Part shown: positions 48,067 through 56,694 of the stretch, piece after piece
How the letters are laid out: each line of letters opens with the position of its first letter
How positions within the stretch are numbered: the stretch's first letter is position 1
NCBI RefSeq assembly: GCF_006783905.1
Contig: NZ_VFPE01000001.1
Coordinates: forward strand, 1,054,001 to 1,118,000
Source: Microbacterium kyungheense
GTDB lineage: Bacteria; Actinomycetota; Actinomycetes; Actinomycetales; Microbacteriaceae
DNA length: 64,000 nt
Reading direction: 5' to 3'
Position numbers and translations under genes: made by a program
The notes under the pieces: model-generated
Told to the model about the DNA's origin: nothing
What the model saw: only the letters and a program-made list of their open reading frames with translations
Database searches by the model: none

Positions 48067-48336
48067 TCAGCGGGCCGCGCGCCGGCGCACCATCGCGGCG
48101 TGCAGTCGCAGCAGCCGCGGGACGACGACGTACACCGCGAGCGGGACCACGACCGCGGTCAGGACCAGCGCGCGCAGGATGGGGTGCCACGACTCCGAGA
48201 TCGGGGCGAGCAGCAGCATCCCGATCGAGACGAGCGGGAAGATCGCGAGCCACGTGATCGCCGCGCGGACGTGGACGGAGGGGACAACAGGTGCGGGGGC
48301 GTCGGTGACGGGAACAGGGGCGGTCGACGTGGACAT
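48067..48336 (-). CDS. Small two-helix membrane protein
   Basis: 89 residues with two membrane helices (about 28-48 and 55-78) and a basic tail (RLLRLHAAMVRRRAAR). The size and topology recall DUF2798-type proteins, but I do not claim membership. It is transcribed divergently from a TetR gene with repeated CAACC/GGTTG elements between, so it is the probable target of that repressor. GGAAGG lies 9 nt before the chosen ATG 48336. Function unknown. Confidence 0.7.
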   Translation of the reverse strand: MSTSTAPVPVTDAPAPVVPSVHVRAAITWLAIFPLVSIGMLLLAPISESWHPILRALVLTAVVVPLAVYVVVPRLLRLHAAMVRRRAAR

Positions 48337-48358
48337 GTGCGGCATCCTTCCAAGAATC

Positions 48359-48428
48359 CAACCGAATGGTTGCAACTGGTTGGTTGTAAGTGAAGCACCC
48401 CGCGCTCTATTCCGCAACCATCCAGTTG
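48359..48428. promoter_or_regulatory. TetR operator region with CAACC/GGTTG repeats
   Basis: Palindromic elements: caaccgaatggttg (48359-48372), CAAC-GTTG with GGTTGG (48373-48386) and caaccatccagttg (48415-48428). They fill most of the 115-nt divergent gap, in keeping with auto- and target repression. Confidence 0.7.
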
Positions 48429-48439
48429 GAATCGGCGAG

Positions 48440-48445
48440 TAGCAT
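48440..48445 (+). promoter_or_regulatory. -10 box (leaderless) of tetR
   Basis: TAGCAT exactly 6 nt before ATG 48452, just downstream of the last operator half. Confidence 0.65.
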
Positions 48446-48451
48446 GGATGC

Positions 48452-49054
48452 ATGGCGTGGGACACCGATCGCACCAAGAGGCTGCTCCTCGACGCCGCCA
48501 CGGCGGAGTTCAGCGAGCACGGACTCGCCGGGGCGCGCGTGGACCGCATCGCCTCCGCCGCCGGCGTCAACAAGGAGCGCATCTACCAGTACTTCGGGAA
48601 GAAGGACGACCTGTTCGCGACGGTGCTCGCCGAGGCGCTGCAGGCGGCCCTGCAGGCCGTCAACGCCGAGGGCACCGGGCCCGACGCCGTCGGCGACTAC
48701 GCGGCCCGCCTCTTCGACCACCACATCGCGCACCCCGAGATTCCGCGGCTGGTGTATTGGGAAGGTCTCGAGCGGGGTCTGCTCGCGGCCGACAGCCCGG
48801 TGCGCGCGGCCTTCCATGCCGAGAAGGTCGACCGCATGCAGCGCATGCTCCCGGGCATCGGGCGCATCGAGGCGGGGGAGCTGCTGCTCACCCTCGTGAG
48901 CCTGGTCAACGCGTGGCCCGTCCTGCCGCAGCTGGACGCGCTGATCATCCCCGACGCCGGCGACCGAGGCGCGCGCGTGATCGCACGGCGTGCGGCGATC
49001 ATCGCGACAGTCACGGCGGCAGCCGCCGCGGCGATGGAGTCTGCGGCGGTCTGA
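48452..49054 (+). CDS. TetR-family transcriptional repressor
   Basis: 200 residues. The HTH is at the N-terminus (RLLLDAATAEFSEHGLAGAR, then VDRIASAAGVNKERIYQYFG, residues about 7-49), which is diagnostic. The C-terminal ligand domain is helical, with no recognised effector. It is transcribed divergently from the small membrane protein and probably binds the CAACC/GGTTG operators in between. The start is supported by the -10 box 6 nt upstream. Confidence 0.92.
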   Translation: MAWDTDRTKRLLLDAATAEFSEHGLAGARVDRIASAAGVNKERIYQYFGKKDDLFATVLAEALQAALQAVNAEGTGPDAVGDYAARLFDHHIAHPEIPRLVYWEGLERGLLAADSPVRAAFHAEKVDRMQRMLPGIGRIEAGELLLTLVSLVNAWPVLPQLDALIIPDAGDRGARVIARRAAIIATVTAAAAAAMESAAV

Positions 49055-49064
49055 ATCGAGCGGT

Positions 49065-49697
49065 TCAGTGCAGCGTGCCGCCGGGCACGACCGCGTCCTC
49101 GGTCACCTCGATGCTCGTGCGCACCGCGATCTCCAGTGCGTCGGCGATGTCGCGCAGCGGCAGCGACACCGCACCGGCCGGGGCGTGCTCGGTCGACCAC
49201 GGCACGTGCACGAACCCGGCGCGCACCGGGGCCGCCGCTGCCTCCAGTGCCGTGAAGAACACGTGATTGCACACGAAGGTGCCGGCCGAGTACGACACCT
49301 CGGCGGGGATCCCGGCCGTCGTGACCCTGCTGACGATCTCTTTCACGGGCAGGGTCGCGAAGTGCGCGGCCGGAGCACCCGGGACGCTCGGCACGTCGAC
49401 GGGCTGCGCGCCGTCATTGTCGGGGATGCGTGCGTCGACGAGGTTCACCGCGACCCGCTCCACGCCGATCGCGGCGCGTCCGCCCGCGAGGCCGGCCGCG
49501 ATGACGACGTCCGGCCGATGCTCGGCGATGAGCTCGCGCAGGCGCGTCGCGGCGCCGGCGAACGTCACCGGCAGCACTGCGGTCACCAGCAGCTCGGGAC
49601 CCTCCCACCGGGACGCGACCAGGTGCACGGCCTCGCCGGACGGATTGGCGGCGTCGCCGCCGAAAGGTTCGAACCCGGTGAGCAGGACGGTCGTCAT
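49065..49697 (-). CDS. pcp: Pyroglutamyl-peptidase I
   Basis: A cysteine peptidase that removes N-terminal pyroglutamate from peptides. It has 210 residues. The catalytic Cys is in YSAGTFVCNHVFF (about 145), Glu is near the start of the fold and His is near FVHVPWS (about 170). LLTGFEPFGGDAANPS is the typical N-terminus. It is cytoplasmic and helps peptide recycling. TAGCCT (complement of 49704-49709) sits 6 nt before the ATG, giving a leaderless mRNA. Confidence 0.93.
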   Translation of the reverse strand: MTTVLLTGFEPFGGDAANPSGEAVHLVASRWEGPELLVTAVLPVTFAGAATRLRELIAEHRPDVVIAAGLAGGRAAIGVERVAVNLVDARIPDNDGAQPVDVPSVPGAPAAHFATLPVKEIVSRVTTAGIPAEVSYSAGTFVCNHVFFTALEAAAAPVRAGFVHVPWSTEHAPAGAVSLPLRDIADALEIAVRTSIEVTEDAVVPGGTLH

Positions 49698-49703
49698 GAC
49701 TCC

Positions 49704-49709
49704 AGGCTA
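49704..49709 (-). promoter_or_regulatory. -10 box (leaderless) of pcp
   Basis: TAGCCT on the minus strand, exactly 6 nt before ATG 49697, inside the last codons of the upstream ribonuclease gene. Confidence 0.65.
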
Positions 49710-51179
49710 TGCACGCGCCGGGAGTGCGGGCTCCAGGACGATCTCGCCGGTCGCGATGTCGGCCGAGGTGAGGCGCAGACGCACGGTGGTCCCCGCGGCC
49801 GCCTCGAGCCCCTCGACTCTCGCGGCGACGGGCGGCTCGATCAGCTGCACGCGCGCGCTGCCGTTGCGGCGGCCCAGCACGACCGCATCGAACGCCCGTC
49901 CCTCTTTGCCCGAGAGCTGGGCCGCCTCCACCCGATCGAGCGTGCCGGCCTCGAGCCGGTTCGCGAGACCGTCGCTGCGTCCCATGATCTTCGGCAGCGA
50001 GCGCAGGCTCTCGCGTGCCCACCGCGGGACGTCGCGACCGTTCGCGATCGCCTCGCACACGACGAGGGACCAGCGGTCGACGAGCCGGCGCAGCGGCGCG
50101 GTGGTGTGCGCGTACGGCGCGCCGATGGCGGACTGGAGCGGATCGGCGGGCGGCGTGCCGTCGAAGGCGACGTACCCGGCGCCTCGGAAGAGGCCGGTTG
50201 CGGCATCCAGGATCGCGAGCGCCGACGGATCGTCGCGGTCGAGGCCCCGCAGGTAGTCGCCGTACGCGACCTCGGTGCGCCAGGGCTGCCCGAGCGCGAC
50301 CGTCTGCGCGCGGAACGCCGCCGTGTCGTCGGGCGCCGGCGCCGGCATCGTGCGCAGGATGCCCACACCGCCGCGGAGCATGAGCTCGGCGGCCGACATG
50401 CCGGTCAGCAGCGACACCTGGGCGTTCCAGTCCTCCACCGGCAGGGGCGCATCGCGCTCGAGGCGGTAGCCCCCGTCGTCGGGCACCACGCGCGCCTCGG
50501 GCACGTTGAGGCTCGCGCCGCCCCGCTCGGACTCCCGCTCCAGACGCTGCGCACCGAACCACGCCAGCGCCTGCAGCGTCGGCGGCGCGGTGCCCGCGTC
50601 GACGGCAGCCTGCGCGTCCACGTACGTCCACTGCCGCCTCGAGCGGATCACCGCGCGCCGCACCGTCGTGGTGAGCGGGCGCGCGCCGTCGTCGAGCTCG
50701 AACCGCCACACGTACGCGCGGCGGTCGCGGTCGGGGAGAAGCGACGCGGCGTCCTCGCTGATCGCGACGGGGTGCAGCGGGATGCGGCCGTCCGCCGCGT
50801 ACAGCGTCTGCCCGCGCTCGCGCGCCTCCGCGTCGATCACCCCGCCGGGTTCGACGTACGCGGGCACATCGGCGATGGCGTAGTGCAGGATGCCGCCGGC
50901 CGGCGTTCCCTCCGGCGACAGGGTCAGCTCCAGATGCATGGCCTGATCGAGATCGGTCGATCCCGCCGGGTCGATCGTGAGGAACTCGAGGTGGCGCAGG
51001 TCGTCGAGTCCCGCGACGGCGGGGTCGGTCGGCACGGACCGGGCGGCGCTCGCGGCGGCGGCATCCACTTCTGCCGGGAAGGCGGTCGGCAGCTCGAGGT
51101 CGACGCGCAGCTGCGCCAGCGACTCGATCAGCTCGTCGTGCGCACGGGCAGGGGCGAGTCGGGGGCGGCGGGCGGGCAC
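49707..51179 (-). CDS. RNB-domain ribonuclease
   Basis: A 3'-5' exoribonuclease of the RNase II/R superfamily, 490 residues. The RNB signature TIDPAGSTDLDQAMHL (about 72-87) contains the metal-binding Asps. The flanking segments HYAIADVPAYVEPGG and PYAHTTAPLRRLVDRW (arginine-containing C-terminal motif) are conserved. It lacks the cold-shock domains and has only a short S1-like end, so it is a reduced form found in actinobacteria. GTG 51179 is fixed by TACACT 6 nt upstream, and the longer in-frame start is excluded. Confidence 0.9.
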   Translation of the reverse strand: MPARRPRLAPARAHDELIESLAQLRVDLELPTAFPAEVDAAAASAARSVPTDPAVAGLDDLRHLEFLTIDPAGSTDLDQAMHLELTLSPEGTPAGGILHYAIADVPAYVEPGGVIDAEARERGQTLYAADGRIPLHPVAISEDAASLLPDRDRRAYVWRFELDDGARPLTTTVRRAVIRSRRQWTYVDAQAAVDAGTAPPTLQALAWFGAQRLERESERGGASLNVPEARVVPDDGGYRLERDAPLPVEDWNAQVSLLTGMSAAELMLRGGVGILRTMPAPAPDDTAAFRAQTVALGQPWRTEVAYGDYLRGLDRDDPSALAILDAATGLFRGAGYVAFDGTPPADPLQSAIGAPYAHTTAPLRRLVDRWSLVVCEAIANGRDVPRWARESLRSLPKIMGRSDGLANRLEAGTLDRVEAAQLSGKEGRAFDAVVLGRRNGSARVQLIEPPVAARVEGLEAAAGTTVRLRLTSADIATGEIVLEPALPARA

Positions 51180-51185
51180 CCGATC

Positions 51186-51191
51186 AGTGTA
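51186..51191 (-). promoter_or_regulatory. -10 box (leaderless) of the ribonuclease gene
   Basis: TACACT on the minus strand, 6 nt before GTG 51179. Back to back with the proS -10. Confidence 0.6.
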
Positions 51192-51202
51192 GGCACGGGC
51201 CC

Positions 51203-51208
51203 TAGACT
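51203..51208 (+). promoter_or_regulatory. -10 box of proS
   Basis: TAGACT, 8 nt before GTG 51217. A near-leaderless start. Confidence 0.6.
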
Positions 51209-51216
51209 TGACGATC

Positions 51217-53013
51217 GTGGTCACCCGTCTGTCGAACTTCTTCCTCCGCACCCTCCGTGAAGACCCCGCCGACGCCGAAGTCACGAGCCACAAGCTGCTC
51301 GTGCGCGCCGGCTACATCCGCCGCGCCGCGCCGGGAATCTTCACGTGGCTGCCACTGGGGCTGAAGGTCAAGGCGAAGATCGAGGCGATCATCCGCGACG
51401 AGATGGCGAACGCGGGCGCGTTCGAGGTGCACTTCCCGGCATTGCTGCCCCGCGACCCCTACGAGCAGTCCGGCCGCTGGACCTCGTACGGCGACGGCAT
51501 CTTCCGCCTGCAGGACCGCCGCGGCGCCGACTACCTCCTGGCGCCGACGCACGAGGAGATGTTCACGCTCCTCGTCAAGGACCTCTACTCGTCGTACAAG
51601 GACCTGCCGCTGACGATCTACCAGATCCAGGACAAGTACCGCGACGAGGCTCGCCCCCGTGCCGGCCTCCTGCGCGGTCGCGAGTTCACCATGAAGGACG
51701 CCTATTCGTTCGACTACACGGACGAGGGGCAGGATGCGTCCTACCAGGCGCAGCGCGACGCCTACGAGCGCATCTACCAGCGCCTCGGGCTCGAGTACGT
51801 CATCGTCGCGGCCGACAACGGCCTCATGGGCGGCGCCCGCAGCGAGGAGTTCCTGCACCCGACCTCCGTCGGCGAGGACACCTTTGTGCGCTCGGCCGGC
51901 GGCTACGCCGCCAACGTCGAGGCGTTCACGACCGTCGTCCCTGAGGCCCTCCCGTTCGACGGTCTCGGCGCCCCGGTGATCTTCGACTCGCCCGACACGC
52001 CCACGATCCAGACGCTCGTCGATCACTCCAACGCGCACCTCGACGCCCCGGCGCCGGGCATCGCCGGTCCCGCGACCGACGGCGCGGGCGAGTGGACCGC
52101 GGCGCACACGCTCAAGAACGTCGTTCTCGCCCTCACGCACCTCGACGGCACGCGCGAACTCGTGATCGTCGGCATCCCCGGCGACCGCGACGTCGACGAC
52201 AAGCGCGCCGAGGTGGCGTTCGCGCCCGCCGCTGTCGAGGCCGCGACGGCGGAGGACTTCGCGGCGAACCCGCTGTTGGTGAAGGGGTACATCGGGCCGT
52301 GGTCCGAGACCGGCGCGATCCTCGGCGAGGAATCTGCCACCGGCATCCGTTACCTGCTCGACCCCCGCGTCGTGGACGGCACGGCGTGGGTCACCGGCGC
52401 CAATATCGACCAGAAGCACGTGCACACCCTCGTTGCGGGCCGCGACTTCGCGGGCGACGGGTTCGTCGAGGTCGCGAACGTGCGCCCCGGCGACCCTGCT
52501 CCCGACGGATCAGGTCCGGTCGAGCTCGCGCGCGGCATGGAGATCGGACACGTCTTCCAGCTCGGCCGCTTCTTCGCCGAGACCCTCGGCCTCAAGGTGC
52601 TCGATGAGAACGGCAAGCTCGTGACGGTCACGATGGGTTCGTACGGCATCGGCGTCACCCGCATCCTCGCGAACCTCGCCGAGCTCAACAACGACGACAA
52701 GGGGCTCGTGTGGCCGGCCGCCGTGGCTCCGTTCGACGTGCACGTGGTGGCCGCGGGCCGCGACGCCGCCGCGTTCGAGGTCGCGGCGCAGCTGTCGGCG
52801 GACCTCGAAGCCGCGGGGCTCGACGTGCTCTACGACGATCGCCCCAAGGTCTCGCCCGGCGTCAAGTTCGGCGACGCCGAACTGGTGGGCGTCCCGAAGA
52901 TCGTGATCGTGGGCCGCGGCGCCGCCGACGGTCAGGTCGAGCTGTGGGACCGCCGCAGCGGCGACCGCGAGGTCGTGCCGGTGGGCGAGGTGGTCGCGCG
53001 CCTGCGCGGCTGA
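51217..53013 (+). CDS. proS: Prolyl-tRNA synthetase
   Basis: A class II aminoacyl-tRNA synthetase of 598 residues. Motif 1 ([20 protein letters not shown] start; [14 protein letters not shown]), motif 2 ([20 protein letters not shown]) and motif 3 ([11 protein letters not shown]) are present. The YbaK-type editing domain is inserted between motifs 2 and 3 (about 230-390, [15 protein letters not shown]), so Ala-tRNA-Pro can be corrected. The start is GTG 51217 rather than TTG 51208. In related actinobacteria proS lies shortly before rimP-nusA; here five genes and a remnant intervene. Confidence 0.96.
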   Translation: MVTRLSNFFLRTLREDPADAEVTSHKLLVRAGYIRRAAPGIFTWLPLGLKVKAKIEAIIRDEMANAGAFEVHFPALLPRDPYEQSGRWTSYGDGIFRLQDRRGADYLLAPTHEEMFTLLVKDLYSSYKDLPLTIYQIQDKYRDEARPRAGLLRGREFTMKDAYSFDYTDEGQDASYQAQRDAYERIYQRLGLEYVIVAADNGLMGGARSEEFLHPTSVGEDTFVRSAGGYAANVEAFTTVVPEALPFDGLGAPVIFDSPDTPTIQTLVDHSNAHLDAPAPGIAGPATDGAGEWTAAHTLKNVVLALTHLDGTRELVIVGIPGDRDVDDKRAEVAFAPAAVEAATAEDFAANPLLVKGYIGPWSETGAILGEESATGIRYLLDPRVVDGTAWVTGANIDQKHVHTLVAGRDFAGDGFVEVANVRPGDPAPDGSGPVELARGMEIGHVFQLGRFFAETLGLKVLDENGKLVTVTMGSYGIGVTRILANLAELNNDDKGLVWPAAVAPFDVHVVAAGRDAAAFEVAAQLSADLEAAGLDVLYDDRPKVSPGVKFGDAELVGVPKIVIVGRGAADGQVELWDRRSGDREVVPVGEVVARLRG

Positions 53014-53046
53014 GGAATCCGCACCGCCGCCGGCGGACGGGCACGG

Positions 53047-53550
53047 TCAGCAGCTGACGTGACCGTGGATCACGGTGTCGTCGTCCGGCGTGTCCTTCGT
53101 GAACAGCGACTTCAGCATGCCGGCGGCCATCACCAGCTTGCCGTGTGCGGGCTCCCAGAACTCGGTCTCGGCCGGTGTCACCTCGAGCAGCGCGATCCCG
53201 GGGGTCTGCAGCCCGTCCTCGAACCAGATGTCGAGAGACGGCGTGTAGAGCTCGTTCATCTTCGCGTCGTCGTGGACGATGCGTGCGCGCCCCGCGATCG
53301 AGACGTAGCGCATCCCCTTCGCGTCGCAGTACGACAGTCCCACGTCGCGATCCGCCTTCGCCTCGTCGACCTTCTTGGTGTCTTCCGCCGTGAAGAACCA
53401 GATGCGGCCGTTCTCGTCCATCTGCCTCGTGCTCATCGGCCGGCTCACGAGCCGCCCCTCGCTGTCGATCGTCGTGAGCATCGTGAAGTCGATGTCCTCG
53501 ACGAGTTCCTTCACGCGGTCCAGCGCCTCGGGTCCTGTCATCTCTGTCAT
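53047..53550 (-). CDS. Pyridoxamine 5'-phosphate oxidase-like flavoprotein
   Basis: 167 residues, a split-barrel fold of the general-stress type (Pfam PF16242-like). It has FTMLTTIDSEGRLVSRPMST, IWFFTAEDTKKVDE and YVSIAGRARIVHD, typical of FMN- or F420-binding barrel proteins. The cofactor and reaction are unknown. ATG 53550 is preferred, although ATG 53541 is in frame 9 nt later. It converges with proS; no strong hairpin lies between. Confidence 0.85.
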   Translation of the reverse strand: MTEMTGPEALDRVKELVEDIDFTMLTTIDSEGRLVSRPMSTRQMDENGRIWFFTAEDTKKVDEAKADRDVGLSYCDAKGMRYVSIAGRARIVHDDAKMNELYTPSLDIWFEDGLQTPGIALLEVTPAETEFWEPAHGKLVMAAGMLKSLFTKDTPDDDTVIHGHVSC

Positions 53551-53609
53551 GTCCCGAGGCTGCCGCACGGACGGCCGCGGGGCCAGGGGATTGACACCGT
53601 GCGTCCGGG

Positions 53610-54251
53610 TCAGGACTCCGGGTTCGGGTCCGAGTCCAGCCACGGCGGGCCGAGCGGCACGACGCGCCGGCCGATCGTCCGCCAGTAGAACTTCTCGACC
53701 AGCAGGTACGCGGCAAGCGCCGAGGCCGCGATGAGGAGGACCGAGCCGACGATCGCGAACCCCTCGGCGCCGGTGAAGGCGCCGGCCGCCTGGAACCCGA
53801 GGCCGAACGACACGCACAGCAGCGTGATCGGCAGCACGGTGTTGTGCGCGGCGCCGGCGGGGACGAACAGCAGGGCCAGGATCGCGAAGATCAGCGTGAA
53901 AAGGCCGCGCGCCGACGCCGTCACCTCCAGGAACCCGAGCTCTTCGCCGAGGAGGAACCCGGGCACGACGATCCAGTACCAGCCGAAGGCGTTGTAGACG
54001 ATGAAGTGGAAGTTGTCGCCGGCGAAGTACGACAGCATGCCCGCCGTCACCTGAACGACGCCGCCGAACGCGGCGCCGATCCAGAAGACCGGCGCGTCGT
54101 CCTGCAGCCCAAGATGCGCGAGCTGCGCGGTCACCGTGGCGATCACGAAGCCGAGGAGGCCGATGAGTCCGGGGTCGGCGACGCGCAGCCCGCCGGTGCG
54201 CGGGACGCGGATCGCATCGGTGATCGCGATGTTGGTGGTGCCGTCGGTCAT
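53610..54251 (-). CDS. Acetate/succinate uptake transporter (GPR1/FUN34/SatP)
   Basis: 213 residues with six membrane helices. The N-terminal motif, NPAPLGL in most family members, is DPGLIGLLGF here (about 27-36), a slight change that could affect the substrate. GGVVQVTAGMLSYFAGDNFHF and YNAFGWYWIV are typical. These are small acid permeases for acetate or succinate, working as hexamers. ATG 54251 has GGGAGG about 7 nt upstream. Confidence 0.88.
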   Translation of the reverse strand: MTDGTTNIAITDAIRVPRTGGLRVADPGLIGLLGFVIATVTAQLAHLGLQDDAPVFWIGAAFGGVVQVTAGMLSYFAGDNFHFIVYNAFGWYWIVVPGFLLGEELGFLEVTASARGLFTLIFAILALLFVPAGAAHNTVLPITLLCVSFGLGFQAAGAFTGAEGFAIVGSVLLIAASALAAYLLVEKFYWRTIGRRVVPLGPPWLDSDPNPES

Positions 54252-54411
54252 GTGAGCCTCCCGTGCGCCGTGCCCGCCCGCGTCGTCCTCGCCCAGTATG
54301 CCCAGTGGGCGCCCTGCGCTGCCATCGCGGACGGCGGTCGACGGCATCCGCTGGCATCCGCTGTTCACGTTCCGGCCACCGCGCGACGACAGGACGTGGC
54401 ACGCTGGCGTC

Positions 54412-55461
54412 ATGGGCCAGAGCGACACCGGAACCATCCCGCACCCCGTCACCGAAGAGCTGCGTGCCACCATGGCGGCGGCCGGCATCACGCACGACGC
54501 CGATCTGATCGCGCGCATCCTCGCCACCGGCATCGGGCTCGGACTCGACGACACCGACCGGCTGGACCTCAAGATCACGTCGTCGGCGCTCAGCGAGATG
54601 CGACAGGCGTTCCGGCTGTTCGCGCCGTATCGCGGCATCCCCAAGGTCACCATCTTCGGCTCGGCCCGCACGCGGTCCGAGGACGAGCTGTACCGTCAGG
54701 CGTCCGAGACCGCGGCCGCGCTCGCCGAACAGGGCTGGATGGTCGTGACCGGTGCCGGTCCCGGGATCATGGAGGCGGCCGCCGCGGGCGCCGGTCCGCT
54801 GCAGTCGCTGGGCGTGTCGATCCGGCTGCCGTTCGAAGAGAAGCCGAACGCGATCGTGGGCGGCAATGCGCGCAACGTCGCGATGAAGTACTTCTTCACG
54901 CGCAAGCTGATGCTCGTCAAGGAGTCGCGCGGGTTCGTGTGCGTCCCGGGCGGCTTCGGGACGCTCGACGAGATGTTCGAGCTGCTGACGCTGCAGCAGA
55001 CCGGCAAGGCAGACCCGACCCCGATCGTGCTGCTGGACGCGCCGGGCGGCACGTTCTGGGCGGGGCTCCAGCGCTTCGTGGACGAGCACCTGCTGCCGTC
55101 GGGCGTCATCTCTCCGGGCGACTTCGACCGCGTGCTGGTCACCGACTCGGTCGAGGCGGCGGTCGCGGAGCTCACCGGGTTCTACCGCAACTACGACTCG
55201 CTGCGATGGGTCGGCAAGCGACTCGTGCTGCGGCTGAAGGCGGAGCCCACAGACGCCGAGGTCGAAACGCTCAACGAGCAGTTCGCGGGCCTGGTCGCCG
55301 AGGGCCGCATCGAGCGACGAGACGCGCTCCACGTCGAGCGCGAGGACGACGACGTGGTGGACCTGCCACGTCTGGTGCTGCGGCTGGATCAGTTCCGGGT
55401 GGGGGAGCTGTATCGCCTCATCCGCGCCGTCAACGCCCTGGAGTCCGCTCCGCAGGAGTGA
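54412..55461 (+). CDS. LOG-family nucleotide-binding protein
   Basis: 349 residues. The LOG fold carries GAGPGIMEAAAAGA and PGGFGTLDEMFELLTLQQTG (PGGxGTxxE), which characterise cytokinin-nucleotide phosphoribohydrolases and possible lysine decarboxylase-annotated proteins. The protein has about 85 extra N-terminal and about 100 extra C-terminal residues compared with plain LOG enzymes, so it belongs to the longer bacterial type with an unknown nucleotide substrate. The annotation lysine decarboxylase would be misleading. ATG 54412 lies 6 nt after CACGCT. Confidence 0.85.
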   Translation: MGQSDTGTIPHPVTEELRATMAAAGITHDADLIARILATGIGLGLDDTDRLDLKITSSALSEMRQAFRLFAPYRGIPKVTIFGSARTRSEDELYRQASETAAALAEQGWMVVTGAGPGIMEAAAAGAGPLQSLGVSIRLPFEEKPNAIVGGNARNVAMKYFFTRKLMLVKESRGFVCVPGGFGTLDEMFELLTLQQTGKADPTPIVLLDAPGGTFWAGLQRFVDEHLLPSGVISPGDFDRVLVTDSVEAAVAELTGFYRNYDSLRWVGKRLVLRLKAEPTDAEVETLNEQFAGLVAEGRIERRDALHVEREDDDVVDLPRLVLRLDQFRVGELYRLIRAVNALESAPQE

Positions 55462-55490
55462 GGGCGGGATGCCGCACCCCGTGCCGGTCG

Positions 55491-56318
55491 TCAGAGCCGG
55501 CGGTACCGCGCCGACAGCGCCAGGAACACGCCGTAGGCGATGAGCCCCACGCCGATCCCACCGCAGACGAAGGGCCCGAGCGGGAGGGCGATGAGGCCGT
55601 CGAGGGCCGCGTCGAGCCCGCCCGCGTCACCGGGATCGACCTTGATCGCCGCCACGACCAGCAGCACGCCCACGGTGAGCAGCGCGAGCCCCTTCGCGAC
55701 GTAGCCCACGACCGCGAGGACCGTCACGACGGTCCCCGCGCGCCCCGAGGGCAGGTCGAGCAGCCGGACGAACCGGCGGGCGAGGCCGATGACGGCGAAC
55801 CCGATCCCGCCGGCGCCGATGGCCACACCCACGAGGCCGAGCACGAGGGGTCCGCCGGGGACGAACAGCACGCCGCGGCTGGCGTCCTGCACGCTGCCGT
55901 CGGGGTCGGGGCGTGCGCCGACGGCGACAGCGGCGGCGAAGATCGCGAGTGCGAAGAACACCGCGGCCTTCGCCCACTCGATCAGTCGCGCTCCCCACTT
56001 GCGGGGCTGTGAGTCGCGGCGCACCAGGATCCCGTCGAGGATCTGCCAGACGCCGAGCGCCGCGAGCGCAAGGGCTGCCAGCCACAGGACGACGAACCCG
56101 AGCGGCGCGCCGGCGATCGCCAGCAGGGCGCCGGACTGATCGGTCTCGCCGTCTCCGCCGAAGGCCACCACGATCGCGAGGACGCCGATGAGCACGTGGA
56201 CGATGCCGTCGGCGACGAAGCCCGCCCGGGCGAGCGTCTCGAACACGGGATTCGCTTCTGCGTGATGGGCGGCTGTGCGCACCTCCGCGCGCGCCCTGGC
56301 CCCTGCCCCAGATGACAT
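55491..56318 (-). CDS. DUF1206 membrane protein
   Basis: 275 residues with six helices in three similar pairs (about 28-75, 98-180 and 185-265), each with an aromatic/Arg pattern such as ARAGFVADGIVHVLIGVLA and GYVAKGLALLTVGVLLV. This matches the tandem repeats of DUF1206. Function unknown. TACCGT on the minus strand (complement of 56326-56331) is 7 nt before ATG 56318, supporting this start over a GTG 9 nt upstream. Confidence 0.85.
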   Translation of the reverse strand: MSSGAGARARAEVRTAAHHAEANPVFETLARAGFVADGIVHVLIGVLAIVVAFGGDGETDQSGALLAIAGAPLGFVVLWLAALALAALGVWQILDGILVRRDSQPRKWGARLIEWAKAAVFFALAIFAAAVAVGARPDPDGSVQDASRGVLFVPGGPLVLGLVGVAIGAGGIGFAVIGLARRFVRLLDLPSGRAGTVVTVLAVVGYVAKGLALLTVGVLLVVAAIKVDPGDAGGLDAALDGLIALPLGPFVCGGIGVGLIAYGVFLALSARYRRL

Positions 56319-56325
56319 GGCGTCC

Positions 56326-56331
56326 ACGGTA
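56326..56331 (-). promoter_or_regulatory. -10 box of the DUF1206 gene
   Basis: TACCGT on the minus strand, 7 nt before ATG 56318. Confidence 0.5.
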
Positions 56332-56405
56332 TTCCGCACCCCCGAGCGGGCGCGGGGGCTTGCGCGGGCGCGGTGCGCTGTGCTGTGCGGCAGGCGCGGC
56401 CACGG

Positions 56406-56549
56406 CGCGCGGCGTCGTGTGACGCAGGCGTCGGCGAGGGTGGCACGTTCGCCGCGCCGACGTCGCTCTTCCCCGACTACGGCAGCGCGGCGCCCGGCGA
56501 CGTGCCGTCGGCGCCGCGGCCGGCGGTGGTGCAGGTGTTCCGCGCCTGA
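56406..56549 (+). pseudogene. Probable 3' remnant of a decayed gene
   Basis: In the frame ending at TGA 56547-56549 the reading is GC3-perfect over the last 36 codons (GGTFAAPTSLFPDYGSAAPG, then DVPSAPRPAVVQVFRA). Upstream it loses a plausible start and merges into an Arg-rich stretch. A perfect hairpin follows 18 nt after the stop, as after a real gene. It lies in a 376-nt gap otherwise without genes. I do not recognise the protein. It could also be the chance reading of GC-rich DNA. Confidence 0.35.
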
Positions 56550-56567
56550 TCGCGGCACGCGCCAGAG

Positions 56568-56603
56568 ACGGGAGGGTGGATGCCGCGGCATCCACCCTCC
56601 CGT
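56568..56603. terminator. 36-bp perfect palindrome
   Basis: Arm acgggagggtggatgccg followed directly by its complement, with GGATGCC/GGCATCC at the centre. It would fold as a very stable hairpin. No intact gene ends just before it; it follows the remnant. Confidence 0.8.
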
Positions 56604-56681
56604 GCGTCCGTGGTACGTCGAGGGCGGACGATGCCCGGCGCACACGCCGCCCGCTGTGACCGGACGCTCGGGAACCCCGCC

Positions 56682-56687
56682 TAACAT
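56682..56687 (+). promoter_or_regulatory. -10 box of the HdeD-lipase fusion
   Basis: TAACAT, 7 nt before ATG 56695, implying a leaderless mRNA. It sets the start. Confidence 0.6.
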
Positions 56688-56694
56688 GGGGCGG

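Noticed and set aside
51208..51216. TTG 51208 as the start of proS
   Set aside because: It overlaps the -10 box TAGACT; GTG 51217 gives the usual short N-terminus and lies where transcription should begin.
54412..55461. Lysine decarboxylase
   Set aside because: PGGFGTLDE is the LOG phosphoribohydrolase motif; there is no PLP-decarboxylase feature.
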